Source: JBOHNS01 sp050730835 | Lineage (GTDB): Bacteria; Patescibacteriota; Saccharimonadia; Saccharimonadales; UBA4665 | Direction of reading: 5' to 3' | NCBI GenBank assembly: GCA_050730835.1 | Contig: JBOHNS010000044.1 | Location: 1-13,859, forward strand | DNA length: 13,859 nt | Shown: positions 4,915-12,103 of the stretch, piece by piece | Layout: each line of letters begins with the position of its first letter | Position numbering within the stretch: position 1 is the first letter of the stretch | Translations under genes and position numbers: made by a program | The notes under the pieces: generated by a model | The model's input: the letters and a program-made list of their open reading frames with translations, nothing else | The model's database searches: none | What the model was told of the DNA's origin: nothing

Positions 4915-5304
4915 TTACTGCTTTTTAAAATCCAGCGCCGCGGAATTGATGCAGAAGCGCTGGCCGGTGGGTTGGTTCGGCGCGTCGTTGAAGACGTGGC
5001 CGAGATGGCCGCCGCAGTTGGCGCATTCGACTTCGGTGCGGCGCATCAAAAATTTGTTGTCTTCGACGAGTTTTATGGCCGCCGCGTTGGCCGGCTCGTA
5101 AAAGCTGGGCCAGCCGGTGCCGCTATCAAATTTTGTGCCGCTTTGGAAAACGACTTGCCCGCAAGCTCCACAAACATAATCGCCGCTGGCGTCATTATGC
5201 AAAAGCTTGCCGCTGCCCGGCATTTCCGTGCCCTTGCCGCGCAAAATTTTGTATTGCTCCGGCGTTAATTTCTGCTTCCATTCATCGTCGGAAAGTTGTT
5301 GCAT
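4915..5304 (-). CDS. msrB: Peptide methionine-R-sulfoxide reductase (paralogue 2)
   Basis: This 129-residue MsrB carries every family mark: zinc-binding Cys45/Cys48 and Cys94/Cys97, SGTGWPSFYEP (61-71), GGHLGHVFND (98-107) and catalytic Cys118 in RFCINSAALDF. It is the more canonical of the two tandem copies; the two share the opening LTPEQYxILRGKGTE block and most active-site residues, so they arose by duplication or paired acquisition. It begins 15 bp after the argS stop with no promoter between, so it is probably co-transcribed with argS. A GGAG lies about 11 nt before the ATG, further than ideal. Cytoplasmic, with no signal peptide. Confidence 0.93.
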   Translation of the reverse strand: MQQLSDDEWKQKLTPEQYKILRGKGTEMPGSGKLLHNDASGDYVCGACGQVVFQSGTKFDSGTGWPSFYEPANAAAIKLVEDNKFLMRRTEVECANCGGHLGHVFNDAPNQPTGQRFCINSAALDFKKQ

Positions 5305-5319
5305 ATTTCAAAAAACTCC

Positions 5320-7017
5320 TTAAATTTTATCTGGCGCGGCAATGCCAAGCAGCGCCAGGCCATCTTTTAAAACGCCCGCGTAGGCCCCAACCAAATGCAG
5401 ACGAAGCGCCTGCCGCTCGTCGCCCAAAACTTGATTATGCTCGTAAAAGCGGTTAAATTCCTGCGACAATTCATACAAATATGTGCCAATATGATGCGGC
5501 ATCAGCTCACTAGTCGCTAGCTCAACAACTTCAGGATATTGGCTGATTTTGCGCACCAAACTGCGCTCGCCGCCTTGCAAAATAATATCGTCAAAACTTT
5601 CTTTGCTAGGGGGCTGTCCGCTAACAGATTGGGATTTTGCAAATTTCGATAATATACTTCTGGCGCGGGCGTGCGCGTATTGCAAATACGGCCCGGAATT
5701 ACCCTCGATGCTGACCGATTCTTGCGGATTATAAATAATATCGCCGCCCAAGCGCTGCTTCAAAAAGGCGTATTTGACGGCGCCGAGCACCGTTTGCTCG
5801 TCGGCGTTGTCGTGCGCCGCGTGTGCCGCGTCTGCCGCTACGTCCAAAACATCTGCGGCGCGCAAAATATTGCCTTTGCGGCTGGACATTTTTTCGGCGC
5901 CAGCCAGCTTGACCAAACCATGCGTCAAATGCCGGTTACCACGCACCATTTCCGGTGCAAACTGCTCGACACTTTTTTGCACAACAGCCATATATTGCGC
6001 TTGATCATTGCTGGTAATGATTAGCGATTGATCGAAATGATAGGTTTCGTATTTTTTGATAATCAGCCCGACGTCTTTGGCTTCGTACGTCGGCAAACCT
6101 TGGCTGGTGATGAACACTCGCGTGTGCAGGCCGAATTTTTCGCCCGCAAAAACCACCGCGCCATCGCTAGTTTGATAGACCGTGCCGGTGTGCGCTTTGA
6201 CGGCCGTCAAACCTAAATCCGCCACTTCGCTTTCCGGATAAAATTTATCAAAACGGCAGCCTATGCGCTGATAAAACGCTGTGAAATATTGGTAGCTCCA
6301 CTCACGGCACAGCCAATAAATTTGCGCCAAATACGAAGTATAATCGCGTTTCTCGTGAATTTCATAAACCTGCTTGTTGAAATTGATGATGGCGCGGCGG
6401 GCGTCTTCGTCGGTTTCGTAGGCCTCGGCGCCGGCCACGTAGCATTTGGCCATCCATTCGGCGCGTTGTTCGATCGGCCGGTCGCTCCATTTTTGCGGCA
6501 AGTCGCCCTTTAAATCGCGCTCCATGGCCCACAAAGATTTGCCGACGTGCAGGCCGACATCGCCGCCATAATTGACGCGCTGAACTTGGGCGCCGGCGCG
6601 CTCCAGCAAATTAGCGATAGCGTCGCCGACAATCGATGTGTACAAATGCCCGGCGTGCAAAACCTTAAACGGATTGGGGTCAGAATATTCCGCCACAATT
6701 ACTTGCCCGGCCAAACTTTTCTCCGGCTCATCCGCCAAACTATCCATTAGCGCCCTATCGCTCAACCAAAAATTCAAAAATCCCGCGCCCGCCACCTCAA
6801 CTTTTTCCAAGACCTGGTCTTGGAATGAGAGTAATTGTGTTCTAATATGTTCGGCAATTCCTTGGGGATTTTTGTTTAGTTTGGGGGCTAGTTGCAGGGC
6901 AATGTTGGTCGCGTAATCACCGAATTTTTCGTCCGGGCGCGTTAGTTCCGGCACTAAGTTTAAGCCAAATTCGGCGGCCACAATTTCGGCTAATTTTTGC
7001 TGCAAAGCTTGCTTCAT
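5320..7017 (-). CDS. argS: Arginyl-tRNA synthetase
   Basis: This 565-residue class I aminoacyl-tRNA synthetase charges tRNA-Arg. In order: the N-terminal tRNA D-loop-binding domain (about 1-95, with KFGDYATNIAL), the catalytic Rossmann fold with the HIGH motif as HAGH (121-124, in FKVLHAGHLYTS), the NYGGDVGLHVG segment (149-159), the ITSNDQAQYMAV region, the KMSKS counterpart KMSSRKGN (376-383), EGNSGPYLQYAHARA (438-452), and the DALR anticodon-binding domain at the end. Length is normal. The ATG has no Shine-Dalgarno site; an extended -10 ends 7 nt upstream, so the mRNA is probably leaderless. msrB follows 15 bp later in the same transcript. Confidence 0.97.
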   Translation of the reverse strand: MKQALQQKLAEIVAAEFGLNLVPELTRPDEKFGDYATNIALQLAPKLNKNPQGIAEHIRTQLLSFQDQVLEKVEVAGAGFLNFWLSDRALMDSLADEPEKSLAGQVIVAEYSDPNPFKVLHAGHLYTSIVGDAIANLLERAGAQVQRVNYGGDVGLHVGKSLWAMERDLKGDLPQKWSDRPIEQRAEWMAKCYVAGAEAYETDEDARRAIINFNKQVYEIHEKRDYTSYLAQIYWLCREWSYQYFTAFYQRIGCRFDKFYPESEVADLGLTAVKAHTGTVYQTSDGAVVFAGEKFGLHTRVFITSQGLPTYEAKDVGLIIKKYETYHFDQSLIITSNDQAQYMAVVQKSVEQFAPEMVRGNRHLTHGLVKLAGAEKMSSRKGNILRAADVLDVAADAAHAAHDNADEQTVLGAVKYAFLKQRLGGDIIYNPQESVSIEGNSGPYLQYAHARARSILSKFAKSQSVSGQPPSKESFDDIILQGGERSLVRKISQYPEVVELATSELMPHHIGTYLYELSQEFNRFYEHNQVLGDERQALRLHLVGAYAGVLKDGLALLGIAAPDKI

Positions 7018-7024
7018 GACATCA

Positions 7025-7033
7025 ATTATAACA
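7025..7033 (-). promoter_or_regulatory. argS extended -10 (leaderless)
   Basis: On the minus strand TGTTATAAT is a perfect extended -10. Its last base is at 7025, leaving 7 nt before the ATG at 7017, so transcription should start at or within a base of the start codon. No Shine-Dalgarno could fit. No convincing -35 is visible. Confidence 0.6.
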
Positions 7034-7051
7034 AAACTGGCCTTAAAGCAC

Positions 7052-7080
7052 TTGCGTTAGTTATCGATATTTGGCATACT
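7052..7080 (+). promoter_or_regulatory. Candidate promoter of the anchored surface protein gene
   Basis: TTGCGT (7052-7057), a 17-bp spacer and CATACT (7075-7080) are an acceptable promoter 33 bp before the ATG. A GATAAT at 7081-7086 is an alternative -10. The gap to argS is 96 bp and holds the two back-to-back promoters. Confidence 0.4.
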
Positions 7081-7113
7081 GATAATGGTTAATTAAAATT
7101 AAAAGCTTATACG

Positions 7114-8673
7114 ATGGATCCCAACCAAAACCCGCAACCACAAAACAATCCGCCGCCAGCTGCGCCGCAACCCGCGGCGCCGCCTTATGGCGGACAACCG
7201 CTTAATGGTTACAACGCTAATCCGCCGGAAGCTAATGCGCCGAATAATCCTGGCGGCGTGACGGTTGGCGCTCCCAGCAATGGCGACCAGCCGAACAAAA
7301 AGGCGCCGTCCGGCGATTCCGGCAAACGCCGGCGCATCATAATTGCTGCCGCCGGGCTATTAGGGCTGATTATCGTTATCATTATTGTCATAGTAGTTCT
7401 GCTAATTGTTGGCCACAAGCCGAAAAAGGTCGCTGTCGCGCCACCGAAGCCAAAATTGTGCTACGTGCGCGTGGCACAGCTTTATTGCACGAATGATATT
7501 GGCAACAACCGTGTGCGCTACACAATTCCGTCGCTGCCGCAAAGCGCTCGCGTCACCCAACTAGTCGCCAACCAAAACCAATCAGAATTTTTGGCCGTTG
7601 CCAACACCGCCGTATCGACCAATGACATTTGGATATTAAATTCTAGCCTCCAGCAAAAGCAAAAAGTTACGCTGCCAAGCGGCGTGTCGGCGCAAACGCC
7701 GTCTTGGTCGCGCGGCGGCAAATCGATCTTGCTGGAAATCGACGGCGCCCAAAACACCCGCCAAATCGAACGCTACAATATCGCCAGCAGCCAACTGACC
7801 CAGCTGACCACCAGCGGCTACAACACCAAACCCTACGAAACCAAAAACGGCGACATTTTATATTCCTACTTTAGCGGCCAAGGCAAAGGCGGTTTTTACC
7901 CATACATTATGCGCAGTGACGGCAGCAATCCGCAGCCGCTCGGCAACCTCACGGCACTTAAAACTGTCTACGGCTTTAGCTACGACAGCCCAAGCGACAC
8001 GATTTTCGTATTTGGCGTCAACGGCCAGGGTAAACCGGCGATTGTTTATGGCACGACAACCGACTTTTTGCAGGGCCGCGTCGTCCAAACTTTGGACGCT
8101 CCGGTGCATCCTGGCGATAATGTTGGCTACGTTACCAAAAATACTATCGTTGTCCAGCACAACGATTACGCCACCATTTTGAACTTGACGCAGAACACGC
8201 AATCGGCCACGATCCACAGTTTTGGCCCGCTGAGCGGGAGGCTAACAACCAACAACTTCCAAAAAAATCCCAACCAAACCGAACAAAAATACGACCGCAT
8301 CGTCAACTTAAACGGCGCGCCGCCGGATTTCCAAGGCTTCATCAAGGGTGTCTTTAATACGGGCGACGCTAAATGCGCCGCCAACCAAAAAGCTCTCGCC
8401 GACGGCGAAGAGTACGGCGTGGTAATTTACGACGTCGTTAGCGACGAATACGCATCAACCAGCCAAGGTTGCGGCGCAACCAACCAGCTGGATTATTACT
8501 ACGCCAAAGACAAAAACGGCAACTGGCAGCTAGCCTTCCAAACGCAAGGCATCCCAACTTGCGTCGACGTCAACAAACACAACGACTTTACCGCCCAAAT
8601 CATCGCCCAGTGCTTCAATCCGCAAGGCATTTTAGTCGGTAATAATCCGCAAACCGACACTCAAAAATTATAA
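7114..8673 (+). CDS. Single-pass membrane protein with a probable TolB-like beta-propeller exterior
   Basis: This 519-residue protein has a disordered Pro/Gln/Asn-rich cytoplasmic part (1-70), a KRRR stop (71-74), one very hydrophobic helix rich in Ile and Val (about 75-99) and a roughly 415-residue exported domain. The exported part has PD40/TolB-like blade repeats: TPSWSRGGKSILLEID (195-210), IERYNIASSQLTQLT, then NGDILYSY and YIMRSDGSNPQPLGNL (264-279). All six cysteines (Cys116, Cys125 and four near the C-terminus) lie outside, enough for three disulfides. The C-terminal 120 residues look like a separate domain. N-in topology follows the positive-inside rule. No Shine-Dalgarno precedes the ATG, so the start rests on the MDPNQNPQ opening common in Saccharibacteria. 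A structural or binding role at the surface is inference. Confidence 0.7.
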   Translation: MDPNQNPQPQNNPPPAAPQPAAPPYGGQPLNGYNANPPEANAPNNPGGVTVGAPSNGDQPNKKAPSGDSGKRRRIIIAAAGLLGLIIVIIIVIVVLLIVGHKPKKVAVAPPKPKLCYVRVAQLYCTNDIGNNRVRYTIPSLPQSARVTQLVANQNQSEFLAVANTAVSTNDIWILNSSLQQKQKVTLPSGVSAQTPSWSRGGKSILLEIDGAQNTRQIERYNIASSQLTQLTTSGYNTKPYETKNGDILYSYFSGQGKGGFYPYIMRSDGSNPQPLGNLTALKTVYGFSYDSPSDTIFVFGVNGQGKPAIVYGTTTDFLQGRVVQTLDAPVHPGDNVGYVTKNTIVVQHNDYATILNLTQNTQSATIHSFGPLSGRLTTNNFQKNPNQTEQKYDRIVNLNGAPPDFQGFIKGVFNTGDAKCAANQKALADGEEYGVVIYDVVSDEYASTSQGCGATNQLDYYYAKDKNGNWQLAFQTQGIPTCVDVNKHNDFTAQIIAQCFNPQGILVGNNPQTDTQKL

Positions 8674-8676
8674 AAA

Positions 8677-9357
8677 CTATTTGCCCGCAGGCCGAGCCAG
8701 CAAATTGACCAGGCGCCGACCGGCAAAATAAACCACGACTAAAAACACGAAAAACGTCAGCGTAACCGTCAAAGCCTGGCCGTGGCCGGCCGGATCGACA
8801 AACGGACTGCTAATATCAAATAAGGCTCGCGTCGGATTAGTTAGCAAATTCCAGGAACTGGTTCTTTGCAGGCGCCCCAAATAAATCGCGAAACTGGTCA
8901 AAAACAAACTGAGCGCCACCAGCCAACCAGCCGATCGGGCGCTAAGGCGCTGCTTGAGCTGCTGGTGCACAAAATGCAGGCTTAAAAACCCGAGCACCAA
9001 ACCATTGATAATAAATAATTCAAACATCACACTGTCGTAAAGCAGATTATGGACGGCCACAGTTTGCAAATGCACCAGGTCGCTAATCATGTAAAAACTA
9101 TTAGGCAAAAAGGCCAGCCACAGCACAGTCATAACCAGCGGCCGCCAGCTGAGCCAAAGATGATTTTTGAGCGCCAGCACAAGCCCGCCGGCAAAAATCA
9201 AAGGCAGCCACGCCAGCAACAAATTGCCCGCCAAATAGCCATCGGCCAAAGTGTGATTAACCACCACGCTAACCGCCAAAAAGACCAGGCTAATCAGGCT
9301 GGAAGCCGCCAAAGCCAGTATAATTTGTTGCATCTTAGAACTAATAATATTTTGCAT
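8677..9357 (-). CDS. DUF1361 integral membrane protein
   Basis: This 226-residue protein has about six membrane segments and the DUF1361 signatures: LPNSFYMISDLVHL (84-97), the LLYDSVMFELF helix start (105-115) and YLGRLQRTSSWN (159-170), followed by a last helix near 198-213. The function of the family is unknown; the conserved polar residues at membrane edges suggest transport or an enzymatic task in the membrane. The stop lies only 3 bp from the stop of the convergent surface-protein gene, with no terminator between. The first ATG (9357) is kept; Met9 is an alternative, and neither has a Shine-Dalgarno site. A TTTACA/AATAAT pair ending 5 nt before the first ATG would suit a leaderless start. 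Confidence 0.85.
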   Translation of the reverse strand: MQNIISSKMQQIILALAASSLISLVFLAVSVVVNHTLADGYLAGNLLLAWLPLIFAGGLVLALKNHLWLSWRPLVMTVLWLAFLPNSFYMISDLVHLQTVAVHNLLYDSVMFELFIINGLVLGFLSLHFVHQQLKQRLSARSAGWLVALSLFLTSFAIYLGRLQRTSSWNLLTNPTRALFDISSPFVDPAGHGQALTVTLTFFVFLVVVYFAGRRLVNLLARPAGK

Positions 9358-9362
9358 GAGGA

Positions 9363-9391
9363 ATTATTTAAAGCGGGCTTTTTCTTGTAAA
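9363..9391 (-). promoter_or_regulatory. Near-start promoter of the DUF1361 gene
   Basis: On the minus strand TTTACA (plus 9386-9391), a 17-bp spacer and AATAAT (9363-9368) end 5 nt before the ATG, again a leaderless arrangement. The -35 overlaps a perfect 7-bp inverted repeat (TTTTCTT 9380-9386, AAGAAAA 9390-9396). Confidence 0.45.
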
Positions 9392-9438
9392 GAAAACTCG
9401 GGAGCCAGCTTTTTCAAGTAAACAATCAATCCAGTCAA

Positions 9439-9447
9439 ATTATAGCA
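9439..9447 (-). promoter_or_regulatory. Distal extended -10 upstream of the DUF1361 gene
   Basis: On the minus strand TGCTATAAT is a perfect extended -10, 10 nt after the histidine-kinase stop and about 80 bp before the DUF1361 ATG. It would give a leader of roughly 75 nt. The near-start promoter at 9363-9391 may be used instead or as well. Confidence 0.45.
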
Positions 9448-9457
9448 GTTTCATGAT

Positions 9458-10570
9458 TTACGATTTGGCAAGTGGTAATTTAAGGCTTAATTCGGCGCCG
9501 CCAGCCGGATGGTTAGCGGCCGAAATTTGGCCGTTATTAGCCAGCGCAATTTCGCGCGCCAGGCTTAGGCCTAGGCCGTAGCCGCCAACTTTGCTGCCAC
9601 GCGCTTTGTCGCCGCGGTACAACCTGTCAAAAATGTAGGGCAAATCCTGCGCGTCAATGCCCGGCCCAGCGTCTCGAATAGTTAAACTATAGCAATTACC
9701 CTCGACGACCCCATCAATAAAAACCTTGCTGCCAGCCGGCCCATATTTAATGGCGTTATCCAGGATAATGCCGGCTAGCTGCGCCAGGCTGTCAAAATTG
9801 CCGGATAGCGAGCCGGCTTGCAACTTTTTAACGAATTTAATTTGCTTACTTTCCGAGGATTTTTGGAGCGGTTTTAGGGCGGCGTCAATAATTTGCTCGG
9901 CCTCGATCTTAGCAAAATCCAGTTTGGTTTGCTCGTAAGCCGTTAGCATGAGCAGCGTGCCGGCCAGATTTTCCAGCCGCTGGACTTCTTCTAAATTGCT
10001 GGCGATTAATTGGCGCGCTTCGGAATTAGTGAATTTTTTGGCGTGCAAAAACACTTCGTTTTCGGTCTGCATGGCGGCCAGCGGCGTGCGCAGTTCGTGG
10101 CTGGCATCGGCCGCGAATCTGGCCTGCGCGCGGTTAGATTCTTCAATTGGCCTGAGAGTCCGCCCAGCATACCAATAGCTCAAAATGCCGCCGATAAATA
10201 TGGCTATTATGTCGACGATTATCACGTCATTATCTAGTCGATGCCGCGCCAGCCGGCGTGCGTGGACCTGAATTTGGTCAAAATAACTTTCCGGCGGCAC
10301 CGAATAAAATTGCGCAAATTCATGCTGCACTTCGCCCTGCTGCGTCAGTCCAGCGCGCGCAAATTCGTGCTCGGCAAGCCCCAAAACCCCAAGCGTCAAA
10401 ATAATCGCAAAAACCGCAATAATCGCAAAATAAAATATCGTCAGTTTGATCCGCGCCGAACGAAAAACCGCCGCCGGCCGCGCCGAACCATTGGCCGTAA
10501 TCGCGCGCATTTGCTCGGCCAGCCAGCTATCGCTCAAAGCCTGATAAATTTTATCGCCAAATCTACGCAT
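9458..10570 (-). CDS. Two-component sensor histidine kinase
   Basis: This 370-residue membrane kinase is cognate to the response regulator just upstream. Numbering from an in-frame TTG one codon earlier: TM1 about 44-67, a short outer loop (68-116) and TM2 117-136. TM2 runs straight into the dimerisation helix with the H-box AADASHELRTPLAAM (His159), leaving no room for a HAMP domain. The ATP-binding domain has the N-box ILDNAIKYGP (Asn273), the G1 box DAGPGI (301-306), the F-box IFDRLYRGD (314-322) and the G2 box GGYGLGLSLAR (330-340). I start at ATG 10570, 11 nt after the regulator stop. The small sensing loop gives no hint of the signal. Confidence 0.93.
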   Translation of the reverse strand: MRRFGDKIYQALSDSWLAEQMRAITANGSARPAAVFRSARIKLTIFYFAIIAVFAIILTLGVLGLAEHEFARAGLTQQGEVQHEFAQFYSVPPESYFDQIQVHARRLARHRLDNDVIIVDIIAIFIGGILSYWYAGRTLRPIEESNRAQARFAADASHELRTPLAAMQTENEVFLHAKKFTNSEARQLIASNLEEVQRLENLAGTLLMLTAYEQTKLDFAKIEAEQIIDAALKPLQKSSESKQIKFVKKLQAGSLSGNFDSLAQLAGIILDNAIKYGPAGSKVFIDGVVEGNCYSLTIRDAGPGIDAQDLPYIFDRLYRGDKARGSKVGGYGLGLSLAREIALANNGQISAANHPAGGAELSLKLPLAKS

Positions 10571-10581
10571 CAACTATTATT

Positions 10582-11244
10582 CTAATCGATTTTATAGCCA
10601 TAGCCGCGCACGGTTTTAATCACTTTTTCGCCCGTGCCGACCTTTTTTCGTAAGTTGGCGATAAAAGTTTCGACGGTATTGTGCTGCACGCGTGATTCGT
10701 CGCTCCAAACGTGATCCAACAATTGGTCTTTGCTAATAACTTCGCCTTTATGCCGCAGCAAATATTCCAGCAATTGGAATTCTTTGGCTGTGGCTTTGAC
10801 GTTTTTATTTTTATAAATAATGGTTTTGGCGGCAATGTCTAGTTCCAATTGGTTCGTTTTAAAAACATTATTCTGATGCGCTTGCGGCCGGCGCAACAAC
10901 GCGCGAATCCGCGCCAATAATTCATCGTAGCTAAAAGGCTTGGCCAGATAATCATCGGCGCCAACGTCTAAACCTTGCACGCGGCTGCCGATCGCGCTTT
11001 TCGCTGTCAACATTAAAATCGGCAAATGCTGCTTATTACCGCGCCAAAGCTTAATCAAAGCTGGCCCGTCATAAGTGCCCGGAATCATCCAATCCAGCAA
11101 AACCAAATCGTAGCTGCCGCTAATAAGCATAGTATTGGCAGTATCGCCATCGCCAGCCACGTCAACAACATAACCTTCCGCGCTCAAACCTTTTTCCAAG
11201 CTCCGGGCAATCTTTTCTTCGTCTTCAACAACCAATAATTTCAT
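10582..11244 (-). CDS. OmpR/PhoB-family response regulator
   Basis: This 220-residue DNA-binding regulator has a receiver domain (1-118) with acidic Glu7/Asp8, phospho-acceptor Asp51 in LVLLDWMIPG, switch Thr80 and Lys102 in AKPFSYDELL. A short linker leads to a winged-helix output domain (about 128-220) with the family ending TVETFIANLRKKVG...IKTVRGYGYKID. The loop after Asp51 reads GTYDG, one residue longer than the usual GMDG. It heads a two-gene operon with the kinase. GAGG (11250-11253) lies 5 nt before the ATG and a TATAAT extended -10 lies just behind it. Targets are unknown; no repeated binding site was recognised. Confidence 0.95.
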   Translation of the reverse strand: MKLLVVEDEEKIARSLEKGLSAEGYVVDVAGDGDTANTMLISGSYDLVLLDWMIPGTYDGPALIKLWRGNKQHLPILMLTAKSAIGSRVQGLDVGADDYLAKPFSYDELLARIRALLRRPQAHQNNVFKTNQLELDIAAKTIIYKNKNVKATAKEFQLLEYLLRHKGEVISKDQLLDHVWSDESRVQHNTVETFIANLRKKVGTGEKVIKTVRGYGYKID

Positions 11245-11260
11245 AAAAACCTCGAATTAT

Positions 11261-11269
11261 ATTATAACA
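11261..11269 (-). promoter_or_regulatory. Response-regulator operon extended -10
   Basis: On the minus strand TGTTATAAT is a perfect extended -10, leaving 16 nt before the ATG at 11244, enough for the GAGG ribosome site. The -35 is weak. The gap to the PIN gene (11270-11373) holds nothing else I can support. Confidence 0.6.
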
Positions 11270-11373
11270 TATTTTCTCAGATACACCTGCGAATTAGCCG
11301 AAAATTTATGCCAGAAGTGTGCCCGCTAGATCAAACTGTTAAATCTATAATCAAATCCGCCGGACTATAAAGT

Positions 11374-11757
11374 TTAGGCTTTTGTGAGTTTCAGCAAATC
11401 TTTGTCGAAAGTTAGAATTTGAGTGCTCTGGCGGCCAGCGTGAGCCAGTAGCAGGCAGTCGGCGAAGTCTAGTTTGGGGTTAGCGGTAAAAATTTCGAAT
11501 GCCGCTAGTGCCATGTCGCTAATTTGAAACTGAGGAAGTTTTAAAATACCCCGGAACAAAATCTCTACTTTGTCGCGAGACAAACGATACGGTTGGTTTC
11601 TGCTTTCCAAAACAAAGAAAAGCTCAACTAGCACCGCGTCGAGTATAATCAGTTCGCCACGCTTGCTTTGCCTGACTTTCGAGATAGCCGCCGCTGCCAA
11701 ATCCGGCACATCATTAGTCACTAAGCGCACGAGAATATTCGTGTCTACCCAAGCCAT
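11374..11757 (-). CDS. PIN-domain ribonuclease toxin (VapC-like)
   Basis: This 127-residue PIN-domain protein is the probable RNase toxin of a VapBC-type pair. The acidic metal-binding residues are present: Asp5 (WVDTNILVRL), Glu45 (AVLVELFFVLE), Asp97 and Asp100 (KLDFADCLLLAHA) and Asp118 (ILTFDKDLLKL). The family order (VDTN, xxxEL, DxxxAxxA, TFDxxL) is complete, so the enzyme should be active, cutting tRNA or rRNA like other VapCs; the target cannot be read from sequence. It starts 5 bp after the AbrB-type antitoxin stop, with no own promoter. No terminator was recognised after it. Confidence 0.88.
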   Translation of the reverse strand: MAWVDTNILVRLVTNDVPDLAAAAISKVRQSKRGELIILDAVLVELFFVLESRNQPYRLSRDKVEILFRGILKLPQFQISDMALAAFEIFTANPKLDFADCLLLAHAGRQSTQILTFDKDLLKLTKA

Positions 11758-11762
11758 CGGCT

Positions 11763-12053
11763 CTAGTCGCTCTCGCCACGCTGGCGTTTTTCATCCCAGG
11801 CATCCGCGACGCTATCGCGAATCGCCTGCTCTAATTCTTCATCAGTTTTAGTACCTTTGATCTTTGGCAATTGAGTCCAAAGTTTCCGAAAATGTTCGTC
11901 AATATCTATCTCTGGCTCGGGCTCCAGCACCAGCTTGTTGCCGCGCTGGCACACGCTCAAGCGACGGTTTTTGCCAAGTCTCATCTTCCTTACATATTCA
12001 GCCGGTAAGGTAATTTGATTTTTGCTGGTAATCGTAATGTTTAATCTGTTCAT
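11763..12053 (-). CDS. AbrB/MazE-type antitoxin (VapB-like)
   Basis: This 96-residue antitoxin opens with a swapped-hairpin AbrB/SpoVT DNA-binding domain: NITITSKNQITLPAEYVRKMRLGKNRRLSV (4-33), then KLVLEPEPEID. The acidic, helical C-terminal half (DEHFRKLWTQLPKIKGTKTDEEL and on) should bind the toxin. I use ATG 12053 rather than an in-frame TTG at 12080, because the TTG reading lies over the promoter spacer. TTTACA, 17 bp and TATAAT end 7 nt before this ATG, so the message is leaderless. TAGTA and TACTA (12053-12057 and 12065-12069) flank the -10 as a possible operator. The PIN toxin follows 5 bp later. Confidence 0.87.
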   Translation of the reverse strand: MNRLNITITSKNQITLPAEYVRKMRLGKNRRLSVCQRGNKLVLEPEPEIDIDEHFRKLWTQLPKIKGTKTDEELEQAIRDSVADAWDEKRQRGESD

Positions 12054-12089
12054 AGTAAGGATTATACTACCCGCTATCAAATTTGTAAA
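12053..12089 (-). promoter_or_regulatory. VapBC-type operon promoter (leaderless) and possible operator
   Basis: On the minus strand TTTACA (plus 12084-12089), a spacer of exactly 17 bp and a perfect TATAAT (12061-12066) form the strongest promoter seen here. Seven nt remain before the ATG, so no Shine-Dalgarno site exists. A TAGTA/TACTA inverted repeat brackets the -10 and could serve autoregulation by the AbrB-type protein. Confidence 0.7.
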
Positions 12090-12103
12090 GTACGTTTTAT
12101 AGT

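Noticed and set aside
9380..9396. TTTTCTT/AAGAAAA hairpin as a terminator for the histidine kinase
   Set aside because: The stem is almost all A-T, and it lies after a strong extended -10 rather than right behind the kinase stop. It is noted only as a possible regulatory structure.
11308..11370. A 20-codon frame (MPEVCPLDQTVKSIIKSAGL)
   Set aside because: No Shine-Dalgarno, no promoter at the right distance and no family resemblance. Frames of this length occur by chance.
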